Of a DNA stretch of 64,000 nucleotides, positions 24,950 through 32,660 are shown in pieces (position 1 is the stretch's first letter; each line of letters begins with the position of its first letter). The stretch is taken from positions 62,001 through 126,000 of the forward strand of contig NZ_WKJD01000012.1 of the NCBI RefSeq assembly GCF_009674665.1, in the 5' to 3' direction. The notes beneath the pieces are model-generated. The model ran no database searches and had not been told where the DNA came from. It worked only from the letters and a program-made list of their open reading frames with translations. Origin of the DNA: Agromyces kandeliae (lineage in GTDB: Bacteria > Actinomycetota > Actinomycetes > Actinomycetales > Microbacteriaceae). The position numbers and the translations under genes were made by a program.

Positions 24950-25315
24950 ATGTCCGAGGTCGTCGCCGCGCCGGCGAAGCGGCCCGTGATCGTGTGGGAC
25001 CTGGTGCTCACCATCGTGCTCCTCGTGGTCATGGCCGGGCTGGCGTTCGTGCTGCTCTTCTTCTCGTTCTTCCTCGCGTTCGCGGGCGACTCGTGCGGGG
25101 CTTCCTCGGTCTGCGATGTCGACCGCATCGGCACGGGGATGCTCGTCGCGATGATCCTGCCGATCGTCGTCGCCGTGCTCGCGCTCGTCGCCGCGGTCGT
25201 CGTGCTGGTCGTCAAGCGCCTCGCCTTCTGGATCCCGCTCGTCGGGATGGTGCTCATGGTCGGCGCTTTCGCGCTCGGCGCGGCCATCACCGCGTCGGGC
25301 GTGCAACCGGCGTAG
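24950..25315 (+). CDS. Small membrane protein (DUF6264-like)
   Basis: 121 aa with three strong membrane segments (LVLTIVLLVVMAGLAFVLLF, about 18-45; MLVAMILPIVVAVLALVAAVVVL, 64-86; FWIPLVGMVLMVGAFALGAA, 93-112) and a short cysteine pair (DSCGASSVCD) in the loop after the first. This resembles the DUF6264 group of Microbacteriaceae; the function is unknown. ATG 24950 follows a G-rich stretch. Its TAG stop lies inside the -10 element of the next gene. Confidence 0.7.
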   Translation: MSEVVAAPAKRPVIVWDLVLTIVLLVVMAGLAFVLLFFSFFLAFAGDSCGASSVCDVDRIGTGMLVAMILPIVVAVLALVAAVVVLVVKRLAFWIPLVGMVLMVGAFALGAAITASGVQPA

Positions 25316-25318
25316 CAT
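25313..25318 (+). promoter_or_regulatory. -10 element of a probable leaderless promoter, overlapping a stop codon
   Basis: TAGCAT begins with the TAG stop of the upstream gene and lies 6 nt before the ATG at 25325. Confidence 0.55.
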
Positions 25319-25324
25319 CCGGCC

Positions 25325-25834
25325 ATGCCCTCTCACGCGATGGACGGCGCGGACCGCACGACCGCCGCCGAAGAGCGCCACGAGACCGAGGCGGAACGCC
25401 AGGACCGGAAGTTCAACGACATCCTCCAGGAGCTCCGCGTCGTCATGACGGGCACGCAGCTCATCACGGGGTTCCTGCTGGCGGTCGCGTTCCAGCCGAA
25501 GTTCGCCGAACTCGAGGCGCAGGAGGTGGTGCTCTACCTCGCGCTGGTCGTGCTCGCGACGACGGCGACGATGCTGGGGCTCGCGCCCGTCATCCTGCAC
25601 CGGCAGCTCAGCGGCAAGAAGCAGAAGGACCGGGTCGTGCGCATCGCGAACACGCTGCTGCTCATCCTGCTCGTCGTCGTGTCGCTGGTGGCCTCGGGCG
25701 TCGCGATGCTCATCTTCGACGTGACCGTGAACCGACAGGCGGGCTACATCGCCGGCGGGGTCGCGCTCCTGCTGCTGCTGGCGTTCTGGACCGTGGTGCC
25801 GCGCATCGGCGAACGCGAGCCGCGGAGGGGCTGA
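25325..25834 (+). CDS. Membrane protein (DUF6328-like)
   Basis: 169 aa. After a charged N-terminus (ETEAERQDRKFNDILQELRV) come four hydrophobic segments: GTQLITGFLLAVAFQ, VLYLALVVLATTATMLGLAP, ANTLLLILLVVVSLVASGVAM and IAGGVALLLLLAFWTVVP. This matches the DUF6328 family found widely in actinobacteria; its role is unknown. The leaderless-type start and the 9-bp gap to the previous gene suggest either independent or read-through expression. Confidence 0.75.
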   Translation: MPSHAMDGADRTTAAEERHETEAERQDRKFNDILQELRVVMTGTQLITGFLLAVAFQPKFAELEAQEVVLYLALVVLATTATMLGLAPVILHRQLSGKKQKDRVVRIANTLLLILLVVVSLVASGVAMLIFDVTVNRQAGYIAGGVALLLLLAFWTVVPRIGEREPRRG

Positions 25835-25952
25835 AGCGCGCGCCGAATGCGCCTCGAGCGGGGGTGTGGCGCACCGGATCGTCGGCCGCATAGCATGTGG
25901 CCGAGGGGCCGCCCGAGCCCCGAAACCCTACGACCCTGAAAGGGATCCGACG

Positions 25953-27443
25953 ATGGTCTCTGCCGCCCCCACGGGGCTGCGACACGCTTCCGTGTTCGCT
26001 GCAATCCTCATCCTCGCCGGCGCCGGCGCACTGCCCGCGCATGCCGCCGAACCCGACCGCCCGCTGGCGCAGTCACACGCCGCGGAGGCCGAGCAATCGC
26101 CCACCGACCCGCTCGCACCGCGCGACGGCCGATCGCTCGGCGTCTCCGCCACGACCGCCGCTGCCGGATCCCCGGATGCGTCGATGAGCCTCCGCGCCGC
26201 GGGGACGGGTTCGATCTCGGGGACGATCGGGGAGCTGATCGACTACAACACGGCGGCGCCGCTGGACGGCGCGACGGTGACGGCGTTCACCTACGACGAC
26301 GTGACGGACACCCTCTCCGCCCCGGTCGCGAGCGGAACGAGCGCCTCCGACGGGTCCTACTCGATCGCCGGACTGGAGACCGGCGAGTACGTCGTGCTGG
26401 TGGAGGACGGTACGGCCGGCTCGAAGCTGCTGCCCGACTTCTACCCCAACCAGGCGTTCGCCGCCTATGCGACGCCGGTCGCCGTGACCGACGGCCAGGA
26501 CTCCCCCGGCATCGACGAAGTACTCGCGCCGATGCTGAGCGACTACATCGCCGGCGCCACCCGGTACGAGACCTCTGCGGCGATCTCGGCGGAGTTCCCG
26601 TCGGGGGTGGACTGCGTGTACGTCGCGTCGGGACAGAACTTCCCCGACGCGCTCAGCGCGGCACCGGCGGCGGCAACCTGCGGCGGCCCGCTCCTGCTCG
26701 TGCAGCCGACCGCGGTCCCCACCGCCATCGCAGACGAGCTCACTCGCCTCAGCCCCGAGACGATCTACATCGCCGGCGGGACGGTCGCCGTCTCGGCGGG
26801 CGTGCAGTCCACGCTCGCGGGCCTCGTCCCGGGCGCCGACGTGGTGCGGTACGCAGGTGCCGACCGCTTCGCCACCTCGCGCATGATCGTCGACGGCGCG
26901 TTCGGCTCGACCACGTTCGTCTGGATCGCGACCGGCCTCAACTTCCCTGATGCGCTCGCCGCGAGCAACGCCGCGGCGGCGTACCGCGAGCCCGTGCTGA
27001 TCGTCCCGGGCACTGCGGCATCGCTCAACGCCGCGACGATGACGACCATCGCGAACCGTTCCCCTGAGGCCATCGCCATCGCGGGCGGCACCGCCGTGGT
27101 GTCCACGGGCATCGAGAACCAGCTGTGGGCGCTGTACGGGATGATCCGCCTCGCCGGCGCGGACCGGTACGCCACGTCGGTGGCGATCAACGAATGGGCC
27201 TGGAGCGTGCCCGACGGGGCGTACTCGGTGTTCGCGTTCGTCACGAACGGCACCAAGTTCCCCGATGCGCTCTCGGGGGCGGCACTCGCCGGCGGCCTGG
27301 CGTATGCGCCGATGTACACGGTTCCGCCGCGGTGCGTGCCCGACGCCGTGCAGGACCACATCGCCGCCCTCGGCGTCTACGAGACGTACCTGCTGGGCTA
27401 CTTCTCCGAGATCTCGTTCGAGGAGCCGCTCAAGCGCTGCTGA
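25953..27443 (+). CDS. Secreted cell-wall-binding (CWB2) repeat protein
   Basis: 496 aa. A Sec signal peptide ends near AHAAE (about residue 30). An acidic/Ala-rich linker leads to a carboxypeptidase-regulatory-like beta domain (GSISGTIGELIDYNTAAPLDGATVTAF...GEYVVLVED, about 85-190). Three CWB2 repeats then start at ATRYETSAAIS, GADRFATSRMIV and GADRYATSVAIN. CWB2 domains anchor proteins non-covalently to the cell wall polymer. The catalytic or binding role of the N-terminal part is unknown. ATG 25953 has GAAAGGGA upstream; a TAGCAT at 25892 is a plausible -10. A strong terminator follows at 27460. Confidence 0.88.
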   Translation: MVSAAPTGLRHASVFAAILILAGAGALPAHAAEPDRPLAQSHAAEAEQSPTDPLAPRDGRSLGVSATTAAAGSPDASMSLRAAGTGSISGTIGELIDYNTAAPLDGATVTAFTYDDVTDTLSAPVASGTSASDGSYSIAGLETGEYVVLVEDGTAGSKLLPDFYPNQAFAAYATPVAVTDGQDSPGIDEVLAPMLSDYIAGATRYETSAAISAEFPSGVDCVYVASGQNFPDALSAAPAAATCGGPLLLVQPTAVPTAIADELTRLSPETIYIAGGTVAVSAGVQSTLAGLVPGADVVRYAGADRFATSRMIVDGAFGSTTFVWIATGLNFPDALAASNAAAAYREPVLIVPGTAASLNAATMTTIANRSPEAIAIAGGTAVVSTGIENQLWALYGMIRLAGADRYATSVAINEWAWSVPDGAYSVFAFVTNGTKFPDALSGAALAGGLAYAPMYTVPPRCVPDAVQDHIAALGVYETYLLGYFSEISFEEPLKRC

Positions 27444-27459
27444 CCCGCTGCGCCGACGT

Positions 27460-27491
27460 GGAGGGGGTGCCGACGGCTCGGCGCCCCCTCC
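27460..27491 (+). terminator. Strong hairpin terminator after the CWB2 gene
   Basis: GGAGGGGGTGCCGA (27460-27473) pairs with TCGGCGCCCCCTCC (27478-27491) over 14 bp with one G-T pair and a 4-nt loop, 16 bp after the stop codon. Confidence 0.85.
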
Positions 27492-27553
27492 CTCCGTCGG
27501 ACGCCCCGTCGATCGGCGCGGTCGGCCCGGCGAGCGCGGTCGGCGGCCGACCA

Positions 27554-27559
27554 TAGGCT
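27554..27559 (+). promoter_or_regulatory. -10 element of a probable leaderless promoter
   Basis: TAGGCT lies 7 nt before the ATG at 27567, with no ribosome site. Confidence 0.6.
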
Positions 27560-27566
27560 TGCATCC

Positions 27567-28412
27567 ATGCGCATCGCCACCTGGAACGTCAACTCGATCC
27601 GCACCCGATACGGCCGTGTCGTCGACTGGATGGTGCGCGAGGACGTCGACGTGCTCGCGATGCAGGAGATCAAGTGCAAGCCCGAGCAGTTCCCGCACGA
27701 GGCGTTCGAGCAGGCCGGCTACGAGCTCGCCCTCCACGGCCTGAACCAGTGGAACGGGGTCGCGATCGCCAGCCGCCTGCCGATCGCCGACGTCGAGACC
27801 GAGTTCCCCGGAATGCCCGGCTTCCTCAAGGGCCATGAGGGTCCCGACCTGCCGAAGGAGGCGCGCGCGATCGGCGCGACGGTCGACGGCATCCGACTCT
27901 GGAGCCTCTACGTTCCCAACGGCCGCTCGCTCGGCGACCCGCACTACACGTACAAGCTCGACTGGCTCGCGGCGCTCGCCGACCTCGCGCGCGCCGAGAC
28001 GTCGGCGCACCCCGGGCGCCCGTTCGCACTCATGGGCGACTTCAACATCGCCCCGCTCGACGAGGACAACGGCGACCCGACCGTCATCGAGGGCGTCACC
28101 ACGCACGTCTCCCCGCCCGAGCGGGCGGCGTTCCGCGCCCTCGAGGACGCGGGGATGACCGACGTCGTCCGGCCCATCGTCCCGACGGGCTACACGTACT
28201 GGGACTACAAGCAGCTCCGCTTCCCGCGCAACGAGGGCCTGCGGATCGACTTCGTGCTCGGCTCGACGGCGTTCGCCGACCGGGTGACGGATGCCTCGAT
28301 CCACCGCAACGAGCGCAAGGGCGACGGGCCGAGCGACCACGTGCCCGTGCTCGTGGAGCTCGCGCACGAGGAGGCCGGCGACGACGACGACCTGCCGATG
28401 ATCTTCGGCTGA
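27567..28412 (+). CDS. xthA: Exodeoxyribonuclease III
   Basis: 281 aa, usual length for the family. It repairs abasic sites and removes 3' blocking groups. The metal and catalytic motifs of the exonuclease-endonuclease-phosphatase fold are present: WNVNSIR, MQEIK, YVPNG with the catalytic Tyr, MGDFNIAP, IDFVLGS and the C-terminal SDHVPV. A DDDD-containing acidic tail precedes the last residues. It is monocistronic between terminators or gaps, with a leaderless-type start. Confidence 0.93.
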   Translation: MRIATWNVNSIRTRYGRVVDWMVREDVDVLAMQEIKCKPEQFPHEAFEQAGYELALHGLNQWNGVAIASRLPIADVETEFPGMPGFLKGHEGPDLPKEARAIGATVDGIRLWSLYVPNGRSLGDPHYTYKLDWLAALADLARAETSAHPGRPFALMGDFNIAPLDEDNGDPTVIEGVTTHVSPPERAAFRALEDAGMTDVVRPIVPTGYTYWDYKQLRFPRNEGLRIDFVLGSTAFADRVTDASIHRNERKGDGPSDHVPVLVELAHEEAGDDDDLPMIFG

Positions 28413-28463
28413 ACGACTGGGCCGCCGGTTCGCAACCCCGGACGGACATCCAGCGCGAGGGGT

Positions 28464-28469
28464 TACCCT
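28464..28469 (+). promoter_or_regulatory. -10 element of a probable leaderless promoter
   Basis: TACCCT lies 7 nt before the ATG at 28477. Confidence 0.55.
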
Positions 28470-28476
28470 TCGTCAG

Positions 28477-29739
28477 ATGGACTCCCCCACGGAACAGGTC
28501 GCGAACTCGGCGACCGACCCGGTCCTCGGCTCGACGCTCGCCGACCGGTACCGCGTCGACGGCCTCATCGGGCGCGGCGGCATGGCCGCCGTGTACCGCG
28601 CCGACGACCTCGCACTCGGCCGGCGCGTCGCCGTGAAGGTCTTCACGGCCTCGACCGAGGGCATCGACGACGCCGACCGCCGTCGTTCCGAGACGGCGCT
28701 CCTCGCGAGCCTCACCCACCCGGCCCTCGTCACGCTCTACGACGCGGCCAAGGATCCGGCGAGCCGCCGCGAGTTCCTCGTGATGGAACTCGTGGAGGGC
28801 GAGGACCTCAGGAAGGTGCTCGAGCGCGGCCCGGTCTCCCGGCGCGACGCGGCGCGGATGCTCGCGGACCTCGCCGAGGGGCTGCACGTGATCCACGCGC
28901 GGGGCATCGTGCACCGCGACGTGAAGCCCGCGAACGTGCTGCTCGCGCCCGCGCACCTGCCGACCCGGCGCTGGAACGCGAAGCTCGCGGACTTCGGCAT
29001 CGCGCGGCTGCTCGACGAGTCGCGGCTGACCGCGACGGGGCGCATCATCGGCACCCCCGGCTACCTCAGCCCGGAGCAGGTCCGAGGCGAACCGGTCGGC
29101 AGCAGTGCCGACGTGTACGCGCTCGGACTCCTCATGCTCGAGTCCCTCACCGGCGCCCAGCCGTTCCCCGGTCCGGCGCTGGAGTCGGCGAGTGCACGCC
29201 TCGTGCGCGATCCGGCCATCCCGTCCGAGCTCCCGCGCGACTGGCGCGACCTCCTGGCCGCGATGACGGCTCGGAATCCCGCGGATCGGCCGACCGCGCT
29301 CGACGTTGCGCTCGCGACGGAGTCGCTCGGGGTCGACGACGGCGCGCAGACTCGTGGAGATGAGCCGACCGTCGCCCTCACCCACGCCCCGGCGACGGAG
29401 GACGACACGCGCGTCCTCCCGGCGACCCGGGTCGTCCCCGCGGCATCCGACGACGCCACGGCGGCCACGCGCGTCATGACCGGGGTCGCCGCGCCGACGC
29501 CCGCCGCCGACCGAGCCGAGGACCCTGCCGGACGCAGGCGCCTGCCGCGGCGCATGATCCTCGCACTCGCCTCCGCGGCGGTGCTCATCGGTGCGCTCGT
29601 GGTCGTGCCGATCACCGTCGGCGCGCTCACGGGGGGCGATGCCGGAACCGGCCCCACCCCGTCCGAAGCCCCGATGCCGAGCGTCGACGGAGACCTCGGA
29701 ACCCATCTCGACCAACTGGAGGAGGCGGTCTCGCCATGA
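28477..29739 (+). CDS. Membrane-anchored Ser/Thr protein kinase
   Basis: 420 aa PknB-type kinase. Glycine loop IGRGGMAAVY (about residue 30), VAVKVF lysine, catalytic loop HRDVKPANV, DFG in KLADFGIARL, and GTPGYLSPEQ activation segment are intact (residues about 20-280). A juxtamembrane linker rich in Thr carries repeated TRV motifs (TRVLPATRVVP, TRVMTG), possible phosphosites for FHA partners. One membrane segment (LALASAAVLIGALVVVPITVG) precedes a short external tail of 35 residues without PASTA domains. It overlaps the next gene by 4 bp, so the external lipoprotein encoded there may be a partner. Confidence 0.9.
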   Translation: MDSPTEQVANSATDPVLGSTLADRYRVDGLIGRGGMAAVYRADDLALGRRVAVKVFTASTEGIDDADRRRSETALLASLTHPALVTLYDAAKDPASRREFLVMELVEGEDLRKVLERGPVSRRDAARMLADLAEGLHVIHARGIVHRDVKPANVLLAPAHLPTRRWNAKLADFGIARLLDESRLTATGRIIGTPGYLSPEQVRGEPVGSSADVYALGLLMLESLTGAQPFPGPALESASARLVRDPAIPSELPRDWRDLLAAMTARNPADRPTALDVALATESLGVDDGAQTRGDEPTVALTHAPATEDDTRVLPATRVVPAASDDATAATRVMTGVAAPTPAADRAEDPAGRRRLPRRMILALASAAVLIGALVVVPITVGALTGGDAGTGPTPSEAPMPSVDGDLGTHLDQLEEAVSP

Positions 29740-30203
29740 CGATCCGACTGCGCCGCGCGCTGTCCGCGGCATCCGTCACGGTCGCGCTGGCCGTCGGCCT
29801 CGCCGGCTGCGCTGCCGGGCCGGGGAGTTCTGCGGGCGACGCGAGCGGGTTCCGGGCACAGGTCGTCTCGATCGCCGAGTCGTCCTCGACCGGCGACTTC
29901 GCAGACGCCCTCGCACGCCTCGACGCGCTGCAGGCCGAGGTCGACGCGGCAGCCGCCGACGGTGGCCTCGATGCCGACCGCGCGGCGAGCATCGCCGAGG
30001 CGATCGCGCTCGTGCGAGCCGACCTCGAGGCGGCGATCGCCGCGGCCACGCCGAGCCCCGAGCCGTCCCCGACGCCGACCGAGACCTCGGACGACGGGGA
30101 TTCGGACAACAGCGGACCGGGCAACTCGGAGGACAACGGCGGCGAGGGCAACGGCGACGACAAGCCCGGCAAGGGCAAGGGTCGCGACAAGGGCGGCGAC
30201 TGA
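29736..30203 (+). CDS. Small lipoprotein coupled to the Ser/Thr kinase
   Basis: 155 aa. A signal peptide with lipobox GLAGC leads into a helical region (FADALARLDALQAEVDAAAADG, ASIAEAIALVRADLEAAIA) and then a Pro/Thr linker. The C-terminal tail is very acidic and Gly/Asn-rich and ends in alternating Lys/Gly/Asp. The ATG overlaps the kinase stop (ATGA). The external helical part may be a sensor or wall-contact domain for the kinase, whose own external part is very short (inference). I do not recognise the family. Confidence 0.75.
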   Translation: MTIRLRRALSAASVTVALAVGLAGCAAGPGSSAGDASGFRAQVVSIAESSSTGDFADALARLDALQAEVDAAAADGGLDADRAASIAEAIALVRADLEAAIAAATPSPEPSPTPTETSDDGDSDNSGPGNSEDNGGEGNGDDKPGKGKGRDKGGD

Positions 30204-30209
30204 GTCGGC

Positions 30210-31046
30210 TCAGTCGCGCCCCGTGAACCGCTCCATCGAGCGGTAGACGCCGAAGCCGTCGCCGACGACGCGGTCGAACACTCGGGTCGGAAGGATGCCG
30301 CGCAGCCCGCGGGAGAGCCGGACGCTCGCCGGCAGTTCCACCAACGGGCGCCCGGCGAGCATCGCGCGCCAGACGCGATCCACGACGACGTCGGGCTCGA
30401 GCACGGGCGCGAGCAACGGGCCGCGCGCGCCGCGGAACATGCCCGTCGAGATGTACGAGGGCGTCACGGTGGTGACGGTCACGTGCCGGTGACCCGCCTG
30501 CTCGAGCTCGAGCCGCAGCGAGTCGCTCCAGCCGTTGAGCGCGGCCTTCGACGCGGCGTAGACGGCCATGCGCGGGTTCGCGAGCGTTCCCGCGGCGCTG
30601 CCGACGTTGACGATCCGCGCCGGCCGCCCCCGCGCGATCATCGCCGGCAGGAACTCGCGCGTGACGTACATCGGCGCGAGCGCGTTGACGAGCATGGTCG
30701 GACGCACGTCCTCGCCGCTGTCGGTCTCCCAGAAGTAGGCGTTCCCCCGGACGATGCCGGCGTTGTTCACGAGCACGTCGGGCGTGCCGAGCTCCCGCCG
30801 GACCCGGTGCGCGGCCTTCGCGATCGCACCCGACTCGGCGACGTCGACCACGTAGGAGCGCACCCGGGTGCGGCCCTTCGCCTGCCGGCCGAGTTCGTCC
30901 GCGGTCCGCGCGAGCGATGCGGCGGCACGGTCCCAGAGCACGACGGATGCCGCGCCCTCCGCGACGGCCCGCTCGGCGTACATGCGCCCCATGCCGCCCG
31001 CCGCGCCGGTGATCAGGAGGTTCGCGCCCCGAACGGTTCTCGCCAT
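30210..31046 (-). CDS. Short-chain dehydrogenase/reductase
   Basis: 278 aa classical SDR. The cofactor loop LLITGAAGGMGRMYAER, the NNAGIV motif, catalytic Ser in VNVGSAAG and the Y-x-x-x-K pair in VYAASKAALNG are all present. SDRs of this kind act on alcohol or ketone groups with NAD(P). ATG 31046 is chosen because GAGAAT lies exactly 7 nt upstream (leaderless type); ATG 31055 would add three residues. It is divergent from the GNAT gene. Confidence 0.85.
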   Translation of the reverse strand: MARTVRGANLLITGAAGGMGRMYAERAVAEGAASVVLWDRAAASLARTADELGRQAKGRTRVRSYVVDVAESGAIAKAAHRVRRELGTPDVLVNNAGIVRGNAYFWETDSGEDVRPTMLVNALAPMYVTREFLPAMIARGRPARIVNVGSAAGTLANPRMAVYAASKAALNGWSDSLRLELEQAGHRHVTVTTVTPSYISTGMFRGARGPLLAPVLEPDVVVDRVWRAMLAGRPLVELPASVRLSRGLRGILPTRVFDRVVGDGFGVYRSMERFTGRD

Positions 31047-31053
31047 GGGGTTC

Positions 31054-31059
31054 ATTCTC
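31054..31059 (-). promoter_or_regulatory. -10 element of a probable leaderless promoter
   Basis: GAGAAT (minus strand) lies 7 nt before the ATG at 31046 and decides this start. Confidence 0.45.
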
Positions 31060-31103
31060 GCAAGGCCGGCGGGCCGAGTCGCATCGCGGGGGAGTCGGCA
31101 CGG

Positions 31104-31109
31104 CAGAAT
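31104..31109 (+). promoter_or_regulatory. -10 element of a probable leaderless promoter
   Basis: CAGAAT lies 7 nt before the ATG at 31117, back to back with the promoter of the divergent SDR gene 44 bp away. Confidence 0.45.
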
Positions 31110-31116
31110 CCACCGT

Positions 31117-31599
31117 ATGGATGACCCCGAGGTGCGACTCGTCCGGATGACCGACGCAGAGGTCGCCGCGTGGCTGCCCGGCGCGATGGCGCACTACGAG
31201 CAGGCGCGTCGCGAGGCCGGCGACACCCCCGAGCAGGCGGCGGCGGGCCGGAGGGCGTCCGAGGAGCGGTTCTTCCCCGGGGGCCGGCCGGTCGAGGGGC
31301 AGCTGCTGCACTCGATCCGACTCGGCGACGAGGACGCCGGGTGGCTCTGGCTCGGTCCGTGGGACGAGCACGGCGAGCTGTGGTGGGTCTGGGACCTCGA
31401 GGTGCATCCGTCGTTCCGTCGGCGCGGCGTCGCCCGCCGGGCGATGCTCGCGGGTGAGGAGGTCGCCCGGGAGCACGGCGCGTCCCGGCTCGGGCTGAAC
31501 GTGTTCGGCTACAACGACGGTGCGATCGCGTTGTACCGCGACCTCGGCTACGAGGTCGCCTCGCTGCACATGGCGAAGGCGCTCCGAACCGACCGGTGA
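31117..31599 (+). CDS. GNAT-family N-acetyltransferase
   Basis: 160 aa. The acetyl-CoA loop is LEVHPSFRRRGVARRAMLAGEEVAREHG (about residues 95-122), followed by LGLNVFGYNDGAIALYRDLGYEV, the typical beta5/alpha4 end of GNAT enzymes. The N-terminal half (ARREAGDTPEQAAAGRRASEERFFPGG) is found in a subgroup of actinobacterial GNATs. The substrate is unknown. It is monocistronic with a leaderless-type start. Confidence 0.85.
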   Translation: MDDPEVRLVRMTDAEVAAWLPGAMAHYEQARREAGDTPEQAAAGRRASEERFFPGGRPVEGQLLHSIRLGDEDAGWLWLGPWDEHGELWWVWDLEVHPSFRRRGVARRAMLAGEEVAREHGASRLGLNVFGYNDGAIALYRDLGYEVASLHMAKALRTDR

Positions 31600-31611
31600 G
31601 CCGCCCCGTGC

Positions 31612-31635
31612 GACGCCGCGTGTGACGCCGCGTGT
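31612..31635 (+). repeat. Perfect 12-bp tandem duplication
   Basis: GACGCCGCGTGT occurs twice head to tail in the gap before the sulfonate-type importer operon. It may be a slippage product or a repeated protein-binding site. Confidence 0.7.
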
Positions 31636-31647
31636 CGTGCGGTGTTA

Positions 31648-31670
31648 CGTCGTGCTTCACGCGCACGACG
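31648..31670. promoter_or_regulatory. Inverted repeat, candidate operator of the ssu-like operon
   Basis: CGTCGTGC (31648-31655) and GCACGACG (31663-31670) are perfect inverted arms with a 7-nt spacer, 57 bp before the ATG at 31728. A TAGCGT (31690-31695) downstream is a plausible -10. This suits control of sulfonate uptake by sulfur status or substrate. Confidence 0.5.
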
Positions 31671-31727
31671 GCGGAGAGCGCGTTCCGGTTAGCGTCGAGC
31701 ATCCACCCGCCTCGACCAGGAGCTGAG

Positions 31728-32591
31728 ATGACGCCCGCACCCGCCGCACCCGCCGGAGCAGCGACCGCCGCACCCGCGGCGCCCGTCGCGCTGCGCGGTG
31801 TCGGCCGGGCGTTCACCGCACCCGACGGAGGCACGCGCGACGTCCTCCGCGACGTCGACCTCGACGTCGACGCGGGCGAGATCGTCGCGATCCTCGGTCC
31901 GAGCGGATGCGGCAAGTCGACCCTCCTGCGTATCGTCGCGGGCCTCGATCACCCGACGGCCGGCGAGGTCGCGATCGACGACGACGCGGTGCGCCCGTAC
32001 GACGTGCGTTGCGCGGTCGGCTTCCAGGAGCCGCGCCTGCTGCCGTGGCGGAGCATCGAGCGGAACGTCGCCCTGGGCCTGCCGCGCGGCACCGGTCGCC
32101 GCGACGGCCGTGCGCAGGTCGCGCGCCTGCTCGAGCTCGTCGGCCTCGCCGAGTTCGCCGGGCACCGCCCGCACGAGGTCTCCGGCGGCATGGCGCAGCG
32201 TGCATCCCTCGCCCGCGCACTCGCGCGCAACCCCGAGGTCCTGCTGCTCGACGAGCCCTTCGGCGCCCTCGACGCCCTCACCCGCCTGAAGATGCAGGAC
32301 CTCCTGCTCGACGTCCACTCGGCCGAGCCGACCACCGTGCTGCTCGTCACGCACGACGTCGACGAGGCGCTCCAGCTGGCCGACCGGATCGTCCTGCTCG
32401 GTGCCGACGGCGACGCGCCGGGGGCTGGCGTCCGCCAGACCGTCGTCGTGCCGGGCCACCGGCCCCGCGACCGCGGCTCCGCCGAGCTCGCGGAGCTCCG
32501 CGGCCGCCTGCTCGACGGACTCGGCATCGACCGGCACGGCGCCGCGCGCGGCATCCAGGCCACCACGACCATCCCGCACTACCCGTACTGA
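31728..32591 (+). CDS. ssuB: Aliphatic-sulfonate-type ABC transporter ATP-binding protein
   Basis: 287 aa. Walker A GPSGCGKST, Q-loop GFQEPRLLPWRS, signature VSGGMAQRASLARA and Walker B EVLLLDEPFGALDALTRLKMQ are intact. The QEPRLLPW segment and ALTR after Walker B are typical of SsuB. The N-terminus is Ala/Pro-rich. ATG 31728 has AGGAG seven bases upstream. First gene of a three-gene SsuB-SsuA-SsuC order; no ssuD monooxygenase adjoins. Confidence 0.85.
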   Translation: MTPAPAAPAGAATAAPAAPVALRGVGRAFTAPDGGTRDVLRDVDLDVDAGEIVAILGPSGCGKSTLLRIVAGLDHPTAGEVAIDDDAVRPYDVRCAVGFQEPRLLPWRSIERNVALGLPRGTGRRDGRAQVARLLELVGLAEFAGHRPHEVSGGMAQRASLARALARNPEVLLLDEPFGALDALTRLKMQDLLLDVHSAEPTTVLLVTHDVDEALQLADRIVLLGADGDAPGAGVRQTVVVPGHRPRDRGSAELAELRGRLLDGLGIDRHGAARGIQATTTIPHYPY

Positions 32592-32660
32592 CCGGCGACG
32601 ACGGCTCGACCACAGCACCGCCGTCGACGTCGCACCCCACCCACCGAGAAGGAGCCACCC

